From positions 1 to 64,000 of the forward strand of contig NZ_JPXX01000007.1 of the NCBI RefSeq assembly GCF_000771875.1: a stretch of DNA of 64,000 nucleotides. The letters run 5' to 3'. Below, piece after piece: positions 30,163-40,748 of the stretch. The DNA is from Gallibacterium genomosp. 1 (GTDB lineage Bacteria > Pseudomonadota > Gammaproteobacteria > Enterobacterales > Pasteurellaceae). Made by a program: the position numbers and the translations under genes. Within the stretch, counting starts at the first letter, position 1. Every line of letters begins with the position of its first letter. Below the pieces are notes generated by a model. That model did not search any database and was not told where the DNA came from. It was given only the letters and a program-made list of their open reading frames with translations.

Positions 30163-30397
30163 TCTCTTTCTCCTTATTCAACACGTTTGCTGTTTCAATC
30201 TCTTAATTTATAGAAAATCAGATAAAATGTTCTCTATAAATTCTTTGATCTTGAAGGGGCACAATGCTCCCAAATTAAATACATTCTGCCACCGTAAATG
30301 GTGAAGTTATAGCTGCTAACAAGTTTTGATAAATAAACCGCACTTTATTGGTATATAAAGTACGGTTTAGATTCAATTAATAATATAAATACAACAA
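30163..30397. other. Gap splitting lpxA from lpxB
   Basis: No convincing coding frame is seen on either strand. The stretch contains a GGGGCAC/GTGCTCCC-like short symmetry near 30258 and the large hairpin at 30334-30369. It probably holds an lpxB promoter, but I could not identify hexamers with confidence. Confidence 0.5.
30334..30369. terminator. Hairpin after lpxA carrying a DNA-uptake-like core
   Basis: TAAACCGCACTTTAT pairs with ATATAAAGTACGGTTTA around a short loop, 29 bases past the lpxA stop. The left arm contains ACCGCACTT, the complement of the Haemophilus uptake core AAGTGCGGT; the right arm has the same core with one change. Paired uptake cores acting as terminators are known in this family. 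The T tract after it on the minus strand is weak (TTTATTTA), so termination may be partial. Confidence 0.6.
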
Positions 30398-31186
30398 TTA
30401 ACGAATAATGCCACGTGTTGAACGTTTAAAGAAATCAATAAAGAAACTGATTGAGGACTCAGTTGAAGCAATCTGCTCAATTTCCGGCATAATCTCTTCT
30501 AAAGTTTTATCACTACGATAGATCAATTTATAAACACTACGAATAACGTGTAGTGTCGACTTATCAAAACCACGCCGTTTCAATCCTTCAATATTGATAC
30601 CGAATGGACGAGCGTGATTTCCTTGTGCCATCACATATGGTGGCACATCCTGACTTACCATTGAACCACCACCCAACATTACATGCGCACCAACAATAAC
30701 AAATTGATGGATAGCTGACATTCCGCCTACGATGACGAAATCATCTAATTGAACGTGTCCTGCTAATGTTGCATTATTAGCCAAAATACAGTTATTTTTA
30801 ATTTGACAATCGTGTGCAATATGCGCATTCACCATAAATAGATTATTATCACCAATTTTGGTGATTCCACCGCCTTGCACTGTGCCTCGATGGATTGTAA
30901 CGTGTTCACGGATACGGTTATTATTACCAATAACCGTTTCTGTCGCTTCACCAGCATATTTCAAATCCTGATTAATTTCACCAATAGTAGCAAATTGGAA
31001 AATATGGTTGTTTTCACCAATTTTCGTTTTGCCTTTTACTACAATGTGTGAATTTAATATAGTATTCGCTCCGATTTCGACTGTTTTCTCTACAATACAA
31101 AACGGGCCGATCACCACGTTTTCGGCGATCTTCGCCCCCTCTTCGACAATAGCTGTCGAATGAATCTTGGCACTTGGATGGATCAT
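30398..31186 (-). CDS. lpxA: UDP-N-acetylglucosamine acyltransferase LpxA
   Basis: LpxA adds the first 3-hydroxyacyl chain to UDP-GlcNAc, the opening step of lipid A synthesis. The 262 residues equal the E. coli length. Repeated hexapeptides of a left-handed beta helix run from [16 protein letters not shown] onward, and the catalytic histidine is in [11 protein letters not shown] near residue 122. An upstream in-frame start at 31207 exists inside fabZ, but the ATG at 31186 has a strong GAGGAGT site. The start is one base past the fabZ stop. Confidence 0.97.
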   Translation of the reverse strand: MIHPSAKIHSTAIVEEGAKIAENVVIGPFCIVEKTVEIGANTILNSHIVVKGKTKIGENNHIFQFATIGEINQDLKYAGEATETVIGNNNRIREHVTIHRGTVQGGGITKIGDNNLFMVNAHIAHDCQIKNNCILANNATLAGHVQLDDFVIVGGMSAIHQFVIVGAHVMLGGGSMVSQDVPPYVMAQGNHARPFGINIEGLKRRGFDKSTLHVIRSVYKLIYRSDKTLEEIMPEIEQIASTESSISFFIDFFKRSTRGIIR

Positions 31187-31187
31187 A

Positions 31188-31643
31188 TTACACTCCTCGT
31201 CTGGCACACATCAAATCAGCTTCGCACACCAATTGACCATCAATTGTTGCCACACCTTTAAAACGCATTACACCACGTCTTTCTCGTTCAAATTCAATCG
31301 TTAACAGCAATTGATCTCCCGGGAACACTGGTTTTTTAAAACGAGCATTATCAATCGCTGCAAAATAATAAAGCTCATTTTCAGAAAGTTGTGTCGTTTT
31401 AAATGCCAATACACCGGCTGCCTGTGCTAATGCTTCAAGAATTAATACTCCAGGGAAAATCGGTTTCTGAGGGAAATGACCGGTAAAACAAGGCTCGTTA
31501 ACGCTTACATTTTTGATCGCTTTAATCCATTTTCCTTCTTCAAAATCCAGCACTCGATCAACCAACAAAAATGGGTAACGGTGTGGCAAAAGTTGCATAA
31601 TTTCATCAATATCGACTATTCGTGGTTCTCGTTCGGTTGTCAC
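31188..31643 (-). CDS. fabZ: 3-hydroxyacyl-[acyl-carrier-protein] dehydratase FabZ
   Basis: FabZ removes water from 3-hydroxyacyl-ACP in fatty-acid elongation; it competes with LpxA and LpxD for the same acyl substrate. The 151-residue hot-dog protein has the active-site histidine in [11 protein letters not shown] near residue 21 and the acidic residue in EALAQAAG near residue 77, with [11 protein letters not shown] before it. The start is GTG, with AAGGGG about 8 bases upstream and a normal N-terminus. It lies in the lpxD-fabZ-lpxA run. Confidence 0.97.
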   Translation of the reverse strand: MTTEREPRIVDIDEIMQLLPHRYPFLLVDRVLDFEEGKWIKAIKNVSVNEPCFTGHFPQKPIFPGVLILEALAQAAGVLAFKTTQLSENELYYFAAIDNARFKKPVFPGDQLLLTIEFERERRGVMRFKGVATIDGQLVCEADLMCARRGV

Positions 31644-31667
31644 TGTAGTTGCCCCTTAAAAATAGAG

Positions 31668-32702
31668 TTAATTGTTGATATTCTTAATTTGTTTTTCTAA
31701 CGCTTTCAAACGCTTATTCATATCGTTAATGCCCAATGTTAAAGCTGCGGTCTTACGCCACTCCTTATTAGTTTGTAACGGAATGCCTGAAGAATAGACG
31801 CCTGGTTTGGTGATCGGACGCATCACCATCCCCATACCAGTAATGGTAACACCATCACAAATTTCCATATGACCGTTAATTACGCTTGCACCACCAATCA
31901 AGCAATAACGCCCAACGTGCAAACTGCCTGCCATAATCACACCTCCGGCAACTGCCGTTCCGGTACCGATATGGGCGTTATGTGCAATTTGGCAAAGGTT
32001 ATCAATAATTACATTATCTTCAATTATGGTGGAATCTAATGCACCACGATCAATACAGGTGCAAGCTCCAATTTCAACACGATTACCGATAATTACGCTA
32101 CCAGTTTGAGGAATTTTAATCCATTTCCCCTTCTCATTTGCATAACCGAATCCATCACTACCGATAACTGCCGAGGATTGAATTAAACAGTCTTCACCGA
32201 TCTCAACATTGTGATAAACCGATACATTTGCCCATAATTTTGTTCTTGCACCAATTTTAGCATTTTTACCAATAAAACATCCGGCACCAATACAAACATC
32301 ATCACCAATGATAGCTCCATCTTCAATTACGGCATTCGCTCCAATGCTGACATTTTTTCCTAATAATGCGCTTGTAGAAATCACTGCGCTTTCTGCAATA
32401 TCGGCAGAAGGTTGCGGTGTAGTATCCATTAATTGTGCCAAAATTGCATAAGCTACATAAGGATCTTTCACAACAATCACATTCTGATCATCAGCGCAAT
32501 AAGGCAAATCGGCTTCGCTAACCAACAACACACCAGCTTGGCTTTGTGCAAGTAAAGGTCGAAACTTAGGATTGGAAATAAAAGTTAACTGTTGTGATGT
32601 CGCACGCTCCAATGGTGCAATACTCTCAACGAAAATATCGGCGTTACCCTTAAGAGTACCGCCGACTTTTTCCGCCAAATCAATTAGACGGTATTGTTGC
32701 AT
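31668..32702 (-). CDS. lpxD: UDP-3-O-(3-hydroxyacyl)glucosamine N-acyltransferase LpxD
   Basis: LpxD adds the second 3-hydroxyacyl chain in lipid A synthesis. The 344-residue protein has an N-terminal uridine-binding domain (up to about 100), then a left-handed beta helix of hexapeptides such as [16 protein letters not shown], and a C-terminal helix. The catalytic histidine is in [13 protein letters not shown] near residue 238. It sits between skp (14 bases) and fabZ (24 bases), the conserved order. Confidence 0.97.
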   Translation of the reverse strand: MQQYRLIDLAEKVGGTLKGNADIFVESIAPLERATSQQLTFISNPKFRPLLAQSQAGVLLVSEADLPYCADDQNVIVVKDPYVAYAILAQLMDTTPQPSADIAESAVISTSALLGKNVSIGANAVIEDGAIIGDDVCIGAGCFIGKNAKIGARTKLWANVSVYHNVEIGEDCLIQSSAVIGSDGFGYANEKGKWIKIPQTGSVIIGNRVEIGACTCIDRGALDSTIIEDNVIIDNLCQIAHNAHIGTGTAVAGGVIMAGSLHVGRYCLIGGASVINGHMEICDGVTITGMGMVMRPITKPGVYSSGIPLQTNKEWRKTAALTLGINDMNKRLKALEKQIKNINN

Positions 32703-32716
32703 ATTCCAGCGAGCTC

Positions 32717-33244
32717 CTATTTTTTATCTGCTGCCGGTGCAAGTTTAGCCATTACATCTTTAGTAATATTTTTGTTATCTGTAGCAAAAGCAACAGCATT
32801 TGCATCAATCACGAAAGTGTATTTTTTCTCTTTAGCAATTTCATTAATTACTTTTTGAATAGACTCAACAACTTTATTATCCTCTTCTGCACGACGAGCA
32901 TTGATTTTTTGTTGTAATTCACTAGCTTCTTTATCATAGTCAACACGTAATTTGTTGATTTCGTCTTCACGTTTTTTGATATCTGCTTGACGTAAGTTTT
33001 TCGCATCTTTCTGTAATTTTTGGATTTTATCCATAATTACTTTTTCTTTCTTCTGTAATTCCTCTACAGGTGTTTTGAATTCAGCATCCAATTTTTTCAA
33101 TGCCGCTTCACGTTCCGGTGCGTGTTGGAAAATATAAGCAGAATTAATAAATACGATATTTTCCTCTGCATTTGCTGCTGAAGCAAATAATGCACTGCTC
33201 GCCAATGCTAAAGTTAATCCTGCAACTTTTAATGATTTTTTCAT
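32717..33244 (-). CDS. skp: Periplasmic chaperone Skp (OmpH)
   Basis: Skp is a trimeric periplasmic chaperone that holds unfolded outer-membrane proteins on the way to BamA. The 175-residue product has a signal peptide (cleavage after ANA, about residue 26). The mature part begins with a short beta segment ([12 protein letters not shown]), then a long, highly charged, coiled-coil-forming helical pair rich in K, E and Q, then a final strand ([14 protein letters not shown]). Its place between bamA and lpxD is conserved. Confidence 0.95.
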   Translation of the reverse strand: MKKSLKVAGLTLALASSALFASAANAEENIVFINSAYIFQHAPEREAALKKLDAEFKTPVEELQKKEKVIMDKIQKLQKDAKNLRQADIKKREDEINKLRVDYDKEASELQQKINARRAEEDNKVVESIQKVINEIAKEKKYTFVIDANAVAFATDNKNITKDVMAKLAPAADKK

Positions 33245-33320
33245 AAAAAACTCCTAACGATTTTTAAATTATTGAGTATATTAGAGAACTTATCCTTTAA
33301 TAAGTTCCCTTTTTAATGAT

Positions 33321-35729
33321 TTAGAATGAACCACCAATACTAAATTGGAACTGTTCAATATCATCACCATCATATTTTTTAATAGGTTTTGCATAAGAGA
33401 ATACCAATGGCCCAATCGGTGATTGCCATTGAAACGAAATCCCTGCTGATGCTCTAATTCGGCTTGGATCGCTATAATCTGGAATACCTTGTGTTGATAA
33501 TGACTTATCCCAATGTGTATCCCAAACGCTTGCCGCGTCTACGAATAACGAAGTTCTTACTGAAGTTTGATTCTTATCGCTAACAAACGGTGTCGGCATA
33601 ATCAACTCAACACTTGCGGTTCCCATTACATTACCACCAACCACATCGTCATCAATACCATCTTTATAACAATTAAAGTCTGTATTAACTTTGTTTCCTA
33701 CTACCGGCTTACATATATTGGTATCGATATACAATGCATTTGGACCTACAGAACCATAAGAAAATCCTCGCAATGAGCCTATACCACCAGCAGTATAATA
33801 TTGATAAAACGGTAATTTCTTACCACCAAAACCATTAGCATAGTTAATGCCTGCTCGTCCGGAAATTACCCACGAATTATCTCGATTTAATGGATAATAG
33901 CCAACAATATTGGCATTCAATTTATAATATTTGTTATCAGAACCCGGAATACTCACTCTACCACCGATAGTTGCTTTCACCCCTTGAGTCGGGAAGAAAC
34001 CACGATTCAAGCTGTTGTAAACCCAACCTAAGCTAAAATCAAAATCATCATTGGAGAATTCCCAAGAATCCGCTTTGATAGAGTCAAGATAAAGCGCACG
34101 ATGATATTCAGGATCGATATCTTTTAATTTATTATGTGCGTAACTTAAACCAAGATAGTAAGAGTTATTTTCATTAACAGGAAAACCTAAAGTAGCATCT
34201 ACACCATAAGAGGTTTTTGAGTAGGATGCTTGGTCATCATTTTTCGAGTTATCATATTTATCGTAGAAAACACTTCCGCCAAGACTGACACCATCTTTAG
34301 TAAAATAAGGCTCGTTATAACCTAATGCGATACTCATACCATAATCATTTTTTGTACCTGATAAACTAGCCGATGCCCCTGTTCCCAAGAAATTATCCTG
34401 TTTCACGCTAGCGTTATAACTTAAACCGCTTTCAGTACCGTAACCAATACCGAAGTTGATACTTCCGGTATTCCGCTCTTTTACATTATAGATGACATCC
34501 ATTTGATCATTAGTGCCATTAACCATTTCTGTGCTGCTTTCAACCGTTTCAAAGAAACCAGTACGCTCTAAACGTAATTTACCTTGTTGAATTGCAGAAA
34601 GTGAATACAATGCACCTTCCTGTTGACGCATTTCTTGACGCAATGTTTTATCTGCACTGGCATCATTTCCTTTAAATATGATATTTCGCACATAATAACG
34701 ACGACCTGCATCCACTACATAAGTCAAATTCACTTTATGATTAGCTTCATCAAATTCCGGTACTAAATTCACTTGAGCTGCGGCATAACTATGATTACCT
34801 AAAATATTCTTAATGCCGTCTTCCACATCTTTAGCGTTATCGCCGTTAAACAACTCACCAACATAGATTTTTTTCAACAACGGCTGCATTTCATCTGATA
34901 AACCGGCAGTATCACCGACAATACGAACACCGCTCACTTCATATTTATCGCCTTCGGAAACGTCAATGGTAATGTTGATGTCTTTCTTGTCTTCGCTAAC
35001 ATCAGTTTTCACATCGATAATATTGAATTTCGGATAACCGTGATTGAGATAAAAAGTTTTTAATGCTTGTAAATCTTTTTGGAATTTTTGTTGATCTAAC
35101 TTACTGCTGGCAAAGAAATTCCACCAAGACACATCTGGCTGAATTTCCATCTGCTCTAATAAAGTAGAACTATCAAAAGATTTATTTCCTTCAAATTTGA
35201 TCTGTTTCACCAATGCACGATCACCTTCTACAATCTCTAACTTCACATTAGCTTGATTACCGTTGACGGTATCGACATTAAAATGCACTTTGGCATTATA
35301 AAAACCAATAGAATGATAATAATTAACCAGTTCCGTGCTGAATGCGTCCATTTTTTCACGATTCAATAGACTACCTTGTTTAATATTATTAGCATCTAAA
35401 TTTTGTTGTAATGCGTCTTTTGGAATCGAATCATTGCCAGAAATTTCAAGGCTACTGATCGTAGCCCGTTGAGTTACGTTAACGACTAGTGTATTCCCTT
35501 CCTGTGAAGCTTGTACATTAGCAAAAGAACCATTCAAATATAAAGTCCGCACAACATTCGCAATATCTCGATCTGTAATAGTTTGCCCTACTTTAACCGG
35601 CAATTGTGCCATAACGGCAGGCTTATTATCCGCCGCTACGCCATCAATACGGATATCTTTTACTACAAACGGTGCAGCAAACGTTGTTGTGCTGCTGAAT
35701 AATAAAGTGGTTAATAAAAGTTTTTTCAT
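33321..35729 (-). CDS. bamA: Outer membrane protein assembly factor BamA
   Basis: BamA inserts beta-barrel proteins into the outer membrane. The 802-residue protein has a 19-residue signal peptide (ending TFA), five POTRA repeats (about 20-420) beginning with FVVKDIRIDGV, and a 16-strand barrel. The barrel shows the family LRGF motif near residue 650 (IGSLRGFSYGS) and ends FQFSIGGSF with the usual terminal phenylalanine. It lies between rseP and skp as in enterobacteria. Confidence 0.97.
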   Translation of the reverse strand: MKKLLLTTLLFSSTTTFAAPFVVKDIRIDGVAADNKPAVMAQLPVKVGQTITDRDIANVVRTLYLNGSFANVQASQEGNTLVVNVTQRATISSLEISGNDSIPKDALQQNLDANNIKQGSLLNREKMDAFSTELVNYYHSIGFYNAKVHFNVDTVNGNQANVKLEIVEGDRALVKQIKFEGNKSFDSSTLLEQMEIQPDVSWWNFFASSKLDQQKFQKDLQALKTFYLNHGYPKFNIIDVKTDVSEDKKDINITIDVSEGDKYEVSGVRIVGDTAGLSDEMQPLLKKIYVGELFNGDNAKDVEDGIKNILGNHSYAAAQVNLVPEFDEANHKVNLTYVVDAGRRYYVRNIIFKGNDASADKTLRQEMRQQEGALYSLSAIQQGKLRLERTGFFETVESSTEMVNGTNDQMDVIYNVKERNTGSINFGIGYGTESGLSYNASVKQDNFLGTGASASLSGTKNDYGMSIALGYNEPYFTKDGVSLGGSVFYDKYDNSKNDDQASYSKTSYGVDATLGFPVNENNSYYLGLSYAHNKLKDIDPEYHRALYLDSIKADSWEFSNDDFDFSLGWVYNSLNRGFFPTQGVKATIGGRVSIPGSDNKYYKLNANIVGYYPLNRDNSWVISGRAGINYANGFGGKKLPFYQYYTAGGIGSLRGFSYGSVGPNALYIDTNICKPVVGNKVNTDFNCYKDGIDDDVVGGNVMGTASVELIMPTPFVSDKNQTSVRTSLFVDAASVWDTHWDKSLSTQGIPDYSDPSRIRASAGISFQWQSPIGPLVFSYAKPIKKYDGDDIEQFQFSIGGSF

Positions 35730-35783
35730 ATTGCTTAATCCTGTTGTTCGAATAACAGTAAAATCTCATTTTTTACGGTTGTA

Positions 35784-37124
35784 TTATAAACGCATTATAT
35801 CATTAAATAATACAAAAACCGTGAGCCATAATAGTAATGCAATCCCAATTCGGTATGCAATATTCTGTATTTTTTCCGATACTGGTCGTTTAGTGATTCC
35901 TTCTATTAATAAAAACACTATTTGACCACCATCTAAAACTGGCAATGGAAACAAATTCATCATTCCTAAGTTTACACTGATCAATGCCATAAAACGTAAG
36001 AAATAGGTAAAACCATTTTCCGATGATATACCCGCTCCTTGTGCAATCGAAATTGGCCCTCCTAAGCTGTTTAGACCAACCTCACCAGTAAAAAGTTTAC
36101 CAATAATTTTTAGTGTCGCCCACGACAACTGCTCTACCATTTGCCACGAATGTGAAAATGCGGAAAGCGGATCATACTGCTGCGTTTCAATATATTTTGC
36201 ATCAACTTGATGTACTGTTGGCATCACACCGATATAAGGCTTTCCTTTTTCGTTTAATTCAGGTTGAATCTTAACTATTTGTGCTTGACCATTTCTTTGA
36301 ATTGTCAATTCAAAAGGCTGTAATTTATATTGTTGAATTGCTTCAACAAACTGTCGCCAATTCACTTTCTGTCCATTAATTGCCACTATCTGATCACCAA
36401 CTTTCAAGCCACTTTTTTGTGCCGGAGAATTTTCTGATATTTTAGCAATCACATTTTCAATTTTTGTTGCTTTCGGCTCAATTCCCAATGCCGTCATTGC
36501 CGATTGTTCACTTGGATCAAAATGCCAGTTTTCCAAGTGCAACACTTTATTCACAGAATTATCTGATGTGGTATCCCGTAAAGAAATAGTTACGGAAGGT
36601 TCCCCCATTTTCGCAGCTAACACTAGATTAACATCTTCCCAGTTATGAATAGCCTGCTGATCAATAGCTGTAATCTGATAATCTTTTGGCAATTTTGCCT
36701 GTGCTGCAATAGAGTCAGGACGGATATTATCAATAATAGGACGCAAAGTAGGAATGCCAATCAGATATACGATCCAAAAAGCGAACAGTGCAAATAAAAA
36801 ATTCGCTAATGGTCCAGCGGCATAAATCAGCAGGCGATTACGTACAGGTTGATAATTAAATGCCTTTTGACGCAATTCCGGTGCAACAGTTTCATTGCTC
36901 TCATCCAACATTTTGACATAGCCACCGAGAGGAATAAGAGAAATAGCAAACTCAGTACCATATTTATCCGTCTTGCGCCACAACACTTTACCGAAACCGA
37001 TGGAAAAACGCTGCACCATTACACCACAACGCCTAGCCACCCAAAAGTGTCCAAACTCGTGTACAAACACAAGAATGGCAATAACAACAATAAACGATAA
37101 CGTTGTCCACAAAAACGATGGCAT
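35784..37124 (-). CDS. rseP: Site-2 intramembrane zinc protease RseP
   Basis: RseP cleaves the anti-sigma factor RseA within the membrane and so releases sigma E under envelope stress; it also clears leftover signal peptides. The 446-residue protein has HEXXH in VFVHEFGHFWVA near residue 22, two PDZ domains (about 130-310) with SPAQKSGLKVGDQI, and the third zinc ligand in NLFPLPVLDGGQ near residue 393. It starts 8 bases after cdsA ends. RseA itself is not in the window. Confidence 0.96.
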   Translation of the reverse strand: MPSFLWTTLSFIVVIAILVFVHEFGHFWVARRCGVMVQRFSIGFGKVLWRKTDKYGTEFAISLIPLGGYVKMLDESNETVAPELRQKAFNYQPVRNRLLIYAAGPLANFLFALFAFWIVYLIGIPTLRPIIDNIRPDSIAAQAKLPKDYQITAIDQQAIHNWEDVNLVLAAKMGEPSVTISLRDTTSDNSVNKVLHLENWHFDPSEQSAMTALGIEPKATKIENVIAKISENSPAQKSGLKVGDQIVAINGQKVNWRQFVEAIQQYKLQPFELTIQRNGQAQIVKIQPELNEKGKPYIGVMPTVHQVDAKYIETQQYDPLSAFSHSWQMVEQLSWATLKIIGKLFTGEVGLNSLGGPISIAQGAGISSENGFTYFLRFMALISVNLGMMNLFPLPVLDGGQIVFLLIEGITKRPVSEKIQNIAYRIGIALLLWLTVFVLFNDIMRL

Positions 37125-37132
37125 AACAATCC

Positions 37133-37999
37133 TTAATTTAAAACAAAGAAAAAGGCACTGAATACCGGCAATGCGGCAGTCAAGCTGTCAATACGATCCA
37201 TAATTCCACCGTGTCCCGGAATTAATTGGCTGCTGTCTTTAATACCGCAATGACGTTTAAACATACTCTCACTCAAATCACCAAGAATAGAAACAAACAC
37301 GGTTAGCACCGACAAGGCAATTAATTGAAAGAATGAAAGATTGCTTTGCTGATAAAACGGTGCAATGCTTAAGAAAATACAAGCCACCACTGCTGACAAC
37401 AATACACCGCCAATCGCACCTTGCCAGGTTTTACCCGGAGAAACTTTCGGTGCTAATTTATGTTTACCGAATTTTCTACCGGCAAAATAGGCACCGGTAT
37501 CCGCCGCCCAAACCAATAAAAATACATAAAGCAACAATACAATGCCTTGATACGGATTACTGTTGTAATGATAAAAACGTAATGCCATCAAACTCAAAAA
37601 GAAAGGAACGAGCGTAAAAAAGGCAAATAACAGCTGTGCAATGCTTGAATTTCCCCAAAATGCTGTACTTTTCGGATAACTCAACACCAAGCAAAAAGCA
37701 ATAATCCACCATACCAATGAAGAAACAATCAATAATTCAGACATATTATTCAGAATATTACCAACTGAAATATAATCGCTATTAGCATAAAGGAATAAAT
37801 AAAGAAATGCCGCAGCAATCGTGGCAATAATCAGGCGAACAATCGGTTGTTTAATATTAGCAAATTGCGTCCATTCCCACACTGCCAAAGTAACCAACAA
37901 TGCTACAGTACAAGCAAACAGCAATGGAGGAAAAACAAATAATACAATGAAAACAATGGCAACTAATACCAATGCAGACAAAATTCGAGCTTTTAACAA
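37133..37999 (-). CDS. cdsA: Phosphatidate cytidylyltransferase CdsA
   Basis: CdsA makes CDP-diacylglycerol, the precursor of all membrane phospholipids. The 288 residues hold about eight membrane segments and the full signature near the end: SMFKRHCGIKDSSQLIPGHG followed by GIMDR. The start is TTG: AGGAGT lies six bases upstream, the resulting N-terminus (MLKARILSA) matches the family's MLKxRxxxA pattern, and no ATG is available nearby. It is 9 bases from uppS. Confidence 0.95.
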   Translation of the reverse strand: MLKARILSALVLVAIVFIVLFVFPPLLFACTVALLVTLAVWEWTQFANIKQPIVRLIIATIAAAFLYLFLYANSDYISVGNILNNMSELLIVSSLVWWIIAFCLVLSYPKSTAFWGNSSIAQLLFAFFTLVPFFLSLMALRFYHYNSNPYQGIVLLLYVFLLVWAADTGAYFAGRKFGKHKLAPKVSPGKTWQGAIGGVLLSAVVACIFLSIAPFYQQSNLSFFQLIALSVLTVFVSILGDLSESMFKRHCGIKDSSQLIPGHGGIMDRIDSLTAALPVFSAFFFVLN

Positions 38000-38008
38000 A
38001 ATAGACTC

Positions 38009-38734
38009 CTATGATCCTTTTGAAAGGGCTCCGAACCGGCGCTCCCGTTGTTGATAAAAATATAATGCTTGTTCAAACTCTTGCTCTGAAAAATCTGGCC
38101 ATAAAACTTCTGTAAAATAGAATTCAGCATAAGCCGCTTGCCACAGCAAAAAATTACTGATTCGTTGTTCACCGCTGGTACGGATCAAAAGATCAACCAT
38201 CGGTTGATTTTCGGTTGTTAAATAATTTGAAAACAGAGATTCATCCACATTTTCCAACTCAATAACGCCACGCTGAACTTCATAACACATATGTTTTGCT
38301 GCCTGTAAAATATCCCATCTGCCGCCATAATTAGCAGCAATATTTAGCGTTAATTGGGTGTTATTTTGTGTGAGCTGTTCCGCATAATGAATTCGTTTTT
38401 GTAATCCTTCACTGAATCGGGAAATATCGCCAAGAATATTTAATCGAATATTATTCTTATGCAATTTATTCACTTCCAGATCAAGCATTCTAATAAAAAG
38501 ATCCATTAGTGCATTCACTTCATTCTCTGGCCTCTGCCAATTTTCACTGCTGAATGCATAAAGTGTTAAATATTTGATACCGGTTTGTGCCGCATAATAA
38601 ACTGCACGTTTAACTGCTTGCGCACCATTTCGATGCCCAAAAACGCGCAATTTACCTTTTTGTTTTGCCCAGCGACCATTGCCATCCATAATGATAGCAA
38701 CGTGCTGAGGAATTTTTTCCGGATCTAACGACAT
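38009..38734 (-). CDS. uppS: Undecaprenyl diphosphate synthase UppS
   Basis: UppS (IspU) extends farnesyl diphosphate with eight isoprene units in cis to make the C55 carrier lipid. The 241 residues carry the signature IIMDGNGRWAKQKG near residue 14 and the later RTSGEQRISNFLLWQAAYAE pattern near residue 195. It stands between dxr, which starts the isoprenoid pathway, and cdsA. UppP in this window recycles its product. Confidence 0.97.
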   Translation of the reverse strand: MSLDPEKIPQHVAIIMDGNGRWAKQKGKLRVFGHRNGAQAVKRAVYYAAQTGIKYLTLYAFSSENWQRPENEVNALMDLFIRMLDLEVNKLHKNNIRLNILGDISRFSEGLQKRIHYAEQLTQNNTQLTLNIAANYGGRWDILQAAKHMCYEVQRGVIELENVDESLFSNYLTTENQPMVDLLIRTSGEQRISNFLLWQAAYAEFYFTEVLWPDFSEQEFEQALYFYQQRERRFGALSKGS

Positions 38735-38790
38735 TTTTCACCAAATAGACTAATTAAAATCGAGCGACAATATACCACGTGAACTATAGA

Positions 38791-39978
38791 TTAAAAACTT
38801 AAAATACGATCATTAGCAACTTCTCTGGCGATTTTATCAACATCTAACACATCATCTACTGAATTAATTGCTTGTGAAGGAATTTTTTCGATAACAAATC
38901 GATTGATTTCGGCAATTTGAGTAAATTTAAGTCTTTGTTGTAGAAATGCCTCAACCGCTACCTCATTTGCGGCATTCATTGCTGTTGTTGCATATTGTCC
39001 AGCAGCAAATGCTTCAATCGCTAACTTTAAATTAGGATAACGTTGAAAATCCGCTTCCATAAAAGTTAACTCAGAAATTTTGGTAAAATCTAATGGTGCT
39101 ACCCCGGAAACAATCCGTTTCGGGTAAGACATCGCTTCAGCAATAGGTGTCCGCATATCTGGAGTACCCATTTGTGCAATAACACTACCGTCAATATAAC
39201 GTACCATTGAATGAATAATTGATTGCGGATGAATAATAATTTCCATCTGTTCCGCACTCGCATTAAATAACCAACGAGCCTCAATATATTCCAGCCCTTT
39301 ATTCATCATTGTGGCAGAATCAACAGAGATTTTTGCTCCCATAGACCAATTAGGATGCGCAATAGCCTGTGCTGGAGTAATAGTTTCAAACTCATCCAAC
39401 GGTTTAGTTCTGAATGGTCCGCCGGAACCGGTTAGCACAATTTTACTAATACCTAAGCGTTGTAATTCACAAAAACCGATATTTTGTTGTGCTTCCACTG
39501 GTAATGATTGAAATATCGCATTATGTTCACTGTCCACCGGCAATAATGTTGCACCATATTGTTTTACTGCATTGAGAAAAACCTGTCCGCAAGTTACTAA
39601 AGATTCTTTGTTTGCCAACAAAATACGTTTGCCTGCTTTAATTGCCGACAAAGTCGGTAATAATCCTGCCGCACCAACAATTGCCGCCATTACCATATCT
39701 GCTTTTTCGTGTGCCGCCAATTCACAAATCGCTTCTTCGCCCGCCAATACTTCTGTCGCACAACCTTGTCGTTTTAATTTTTCCGCTACCTGTTTAGCAG
39801 CATCATGGTTTGCTAAAGCAACAAAAAGCGGTTCAAATTCTAAACATTGCTCTGTGATCAGCTCAACATTACTATTGGCAACTAACGCAAAAACCTGATA
39901 ATCCTTATTTTGTTTAATGACAGAGAGTGTACTTTTCCCGATTGAGCCGGTAGAACCTAAGATAACGATATTTTTCAT
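38791..39978 (-). CDS. dxr: 1-deoxy-D-xylulose 5-phosphate reductoisomerase
   Basis: Dxr (IspC) makes methylerythritol phosphate, the committed step of the non-mevalonate isoprenoid pathway, and is the target of fosmidomycin. The 395-residue protein begins with the NADPH loop [12 protein letters not shown] and shows LANKESLV near 122, the metal-binding [10 protein letters not shown] near residue 148 and the [15 protein letters not shown] segment near residue 224. It lies 56 bases upstream of uppS and follows frr after a terminator. Confidence 0.97.
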   Translation of the reverse strand: MKNIVILGSTGSIGKSTLSVIKQNKDYQVFALVANSNVELITEQCLEFEPLFVALANHDAAKQVAEKLKRQGCATEVLAGEEAICELAAHEKADMVMAAIVGAAGLLPTLSAIKAGKRILLANKESLVTCGQVFLNAVKQYGATLLPVDSEHNAIFQSLPVEAQQNIGFCELQRLGISKIVLTGSGGPFRTKPLDEFETITPAQAIAHPNWSMGAKISVDSATMMNKGLEYIEARWLFNASAEQMEIIIHPQSIIHSMVRYIDGSVIAQMGTPDMRTPIAEAMSYPKRIVSGVAPLDFTKISELTFMEADFQRYPNLKLAIEAFAAGQYATTAMNAANEVAVEAFLQQRLKFTQIAEINRFVIEKIPSQAINSVDDVLDVDKIAREVANDRILSF

Positions 39979-40100
39979 AATGTTAGATTGATCTGTTAAT
40001 AGACGTATTTCAATATTGGATAAGCGCTGTAATATTAATCTTATTAGCCAAGTTTAGGAACAATTCCAATCCCTATTTACATATCTGCTAAAATTTTAAT

Positions 40101-40130
40101 AAAAAATAACTGGTACGAGCCGCACCAGTT
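40101..40130 (-). terminator. Rho-independent terminator of frr
   Basis: On the minus strand AACTGGT and ACCAGTT pair around nine bases, followed by an A and a run of T residues, 15 bases past the frr stop codon. Confidence 0.85.
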
Positions 40131-40144
40131 ACTTCATATTGCAA

Positions 40145-40702
40145 TTAGAAATCCATTAATTCTTTTTCTTTTTCTGCTAATGCTTCATCAACTTTCTTCA
40201 CATAAAGATCTGTTAATTTTTGGATTTCATCCTGTGCCTTACGTTCATCATTTTCACTGATTTCTTTTTCTTTCAATAATGCTTTAATTTTATCATTTGC
40301 ATCACGACGAATATTACGAACTGCAACGCGCCCTTGTTCCGCTTCAGCTCGAACAATTTTAGTTAAATCACGACGACGCTCTTCTGTTAATGGTGGGAGT
40401 GGAACACGAATTATAGTACCTGCAGATGCTGGATTTAATCCCAAATCTGATGCCATAATCGCTTTTTCTACAGCAGAAATAAGGCTACGGTCAAATACAG
40501 TGATAGCAAGTGTACGAGCATCTTCAGCCACTACATTCGCTACCTGACGCAAAGGTGTTGCTGCACCATAGTACTCAACGTGAATACCATCCAATAAACT
40601 TGGATGAGCGCGTCCGGTACGAATTTTTGAAATTTGATTTTTTAACGCTTCAACACTTTTTTCCATACGTTGTTGCGCTTCATCTTTAATTGTTTTAATC
40701 AC
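40145..40702 (-). CDS. frr: Ribosome recycling factor
   Basis: Frr works with EF-G to split post-termination ribosomes. The 185-residue protein has the family core [21 protein letters not shown] near residue 27 (RTGRAxPxLLD) and the [14 protein letters not shown] helix near residue 108. The start is GTG, with AAGGAA five bases upstream, and gives the expected length and N-terminus. It stands between pyrH and dxr as in E. coli, with its own terminator downstream. Confidence 0.96.
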   Translation of the reverse strand: MIKTIKDEAQQRMEKSVEALKNQISKIRTGRAHPSLLDGIHVEYYGAATPLRQVANVVAEDARTLAITVFDRSLISAVEKAIMASDLGLNPASAGTIIRVPLPPLTEERRRDLTKIVRAEAEQGRVAVRNIRRDANDKIKALLKEKEISENDERKAQDEIQKLTDLYVKKVDEALAEKEKELMDF

Positions 40703-40748
40703 ACTATGTTCCTTTTATTTTGAATGAAATGACAATTTCTGATGTTTT

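Noticed and set aside
30240-30275. Possible small RNA or riboswitch in the lpxA-lpxB gap (GGGGCAC...GCTCCC symmetry)
   Set aside because: Short and imperfect, with no promoter or known riboswitch core.
36849-37161. Plus-strand frames over rseP
   Set aside because: Antisense to the conserved HEFGH-containing start of rseP; no independent support.
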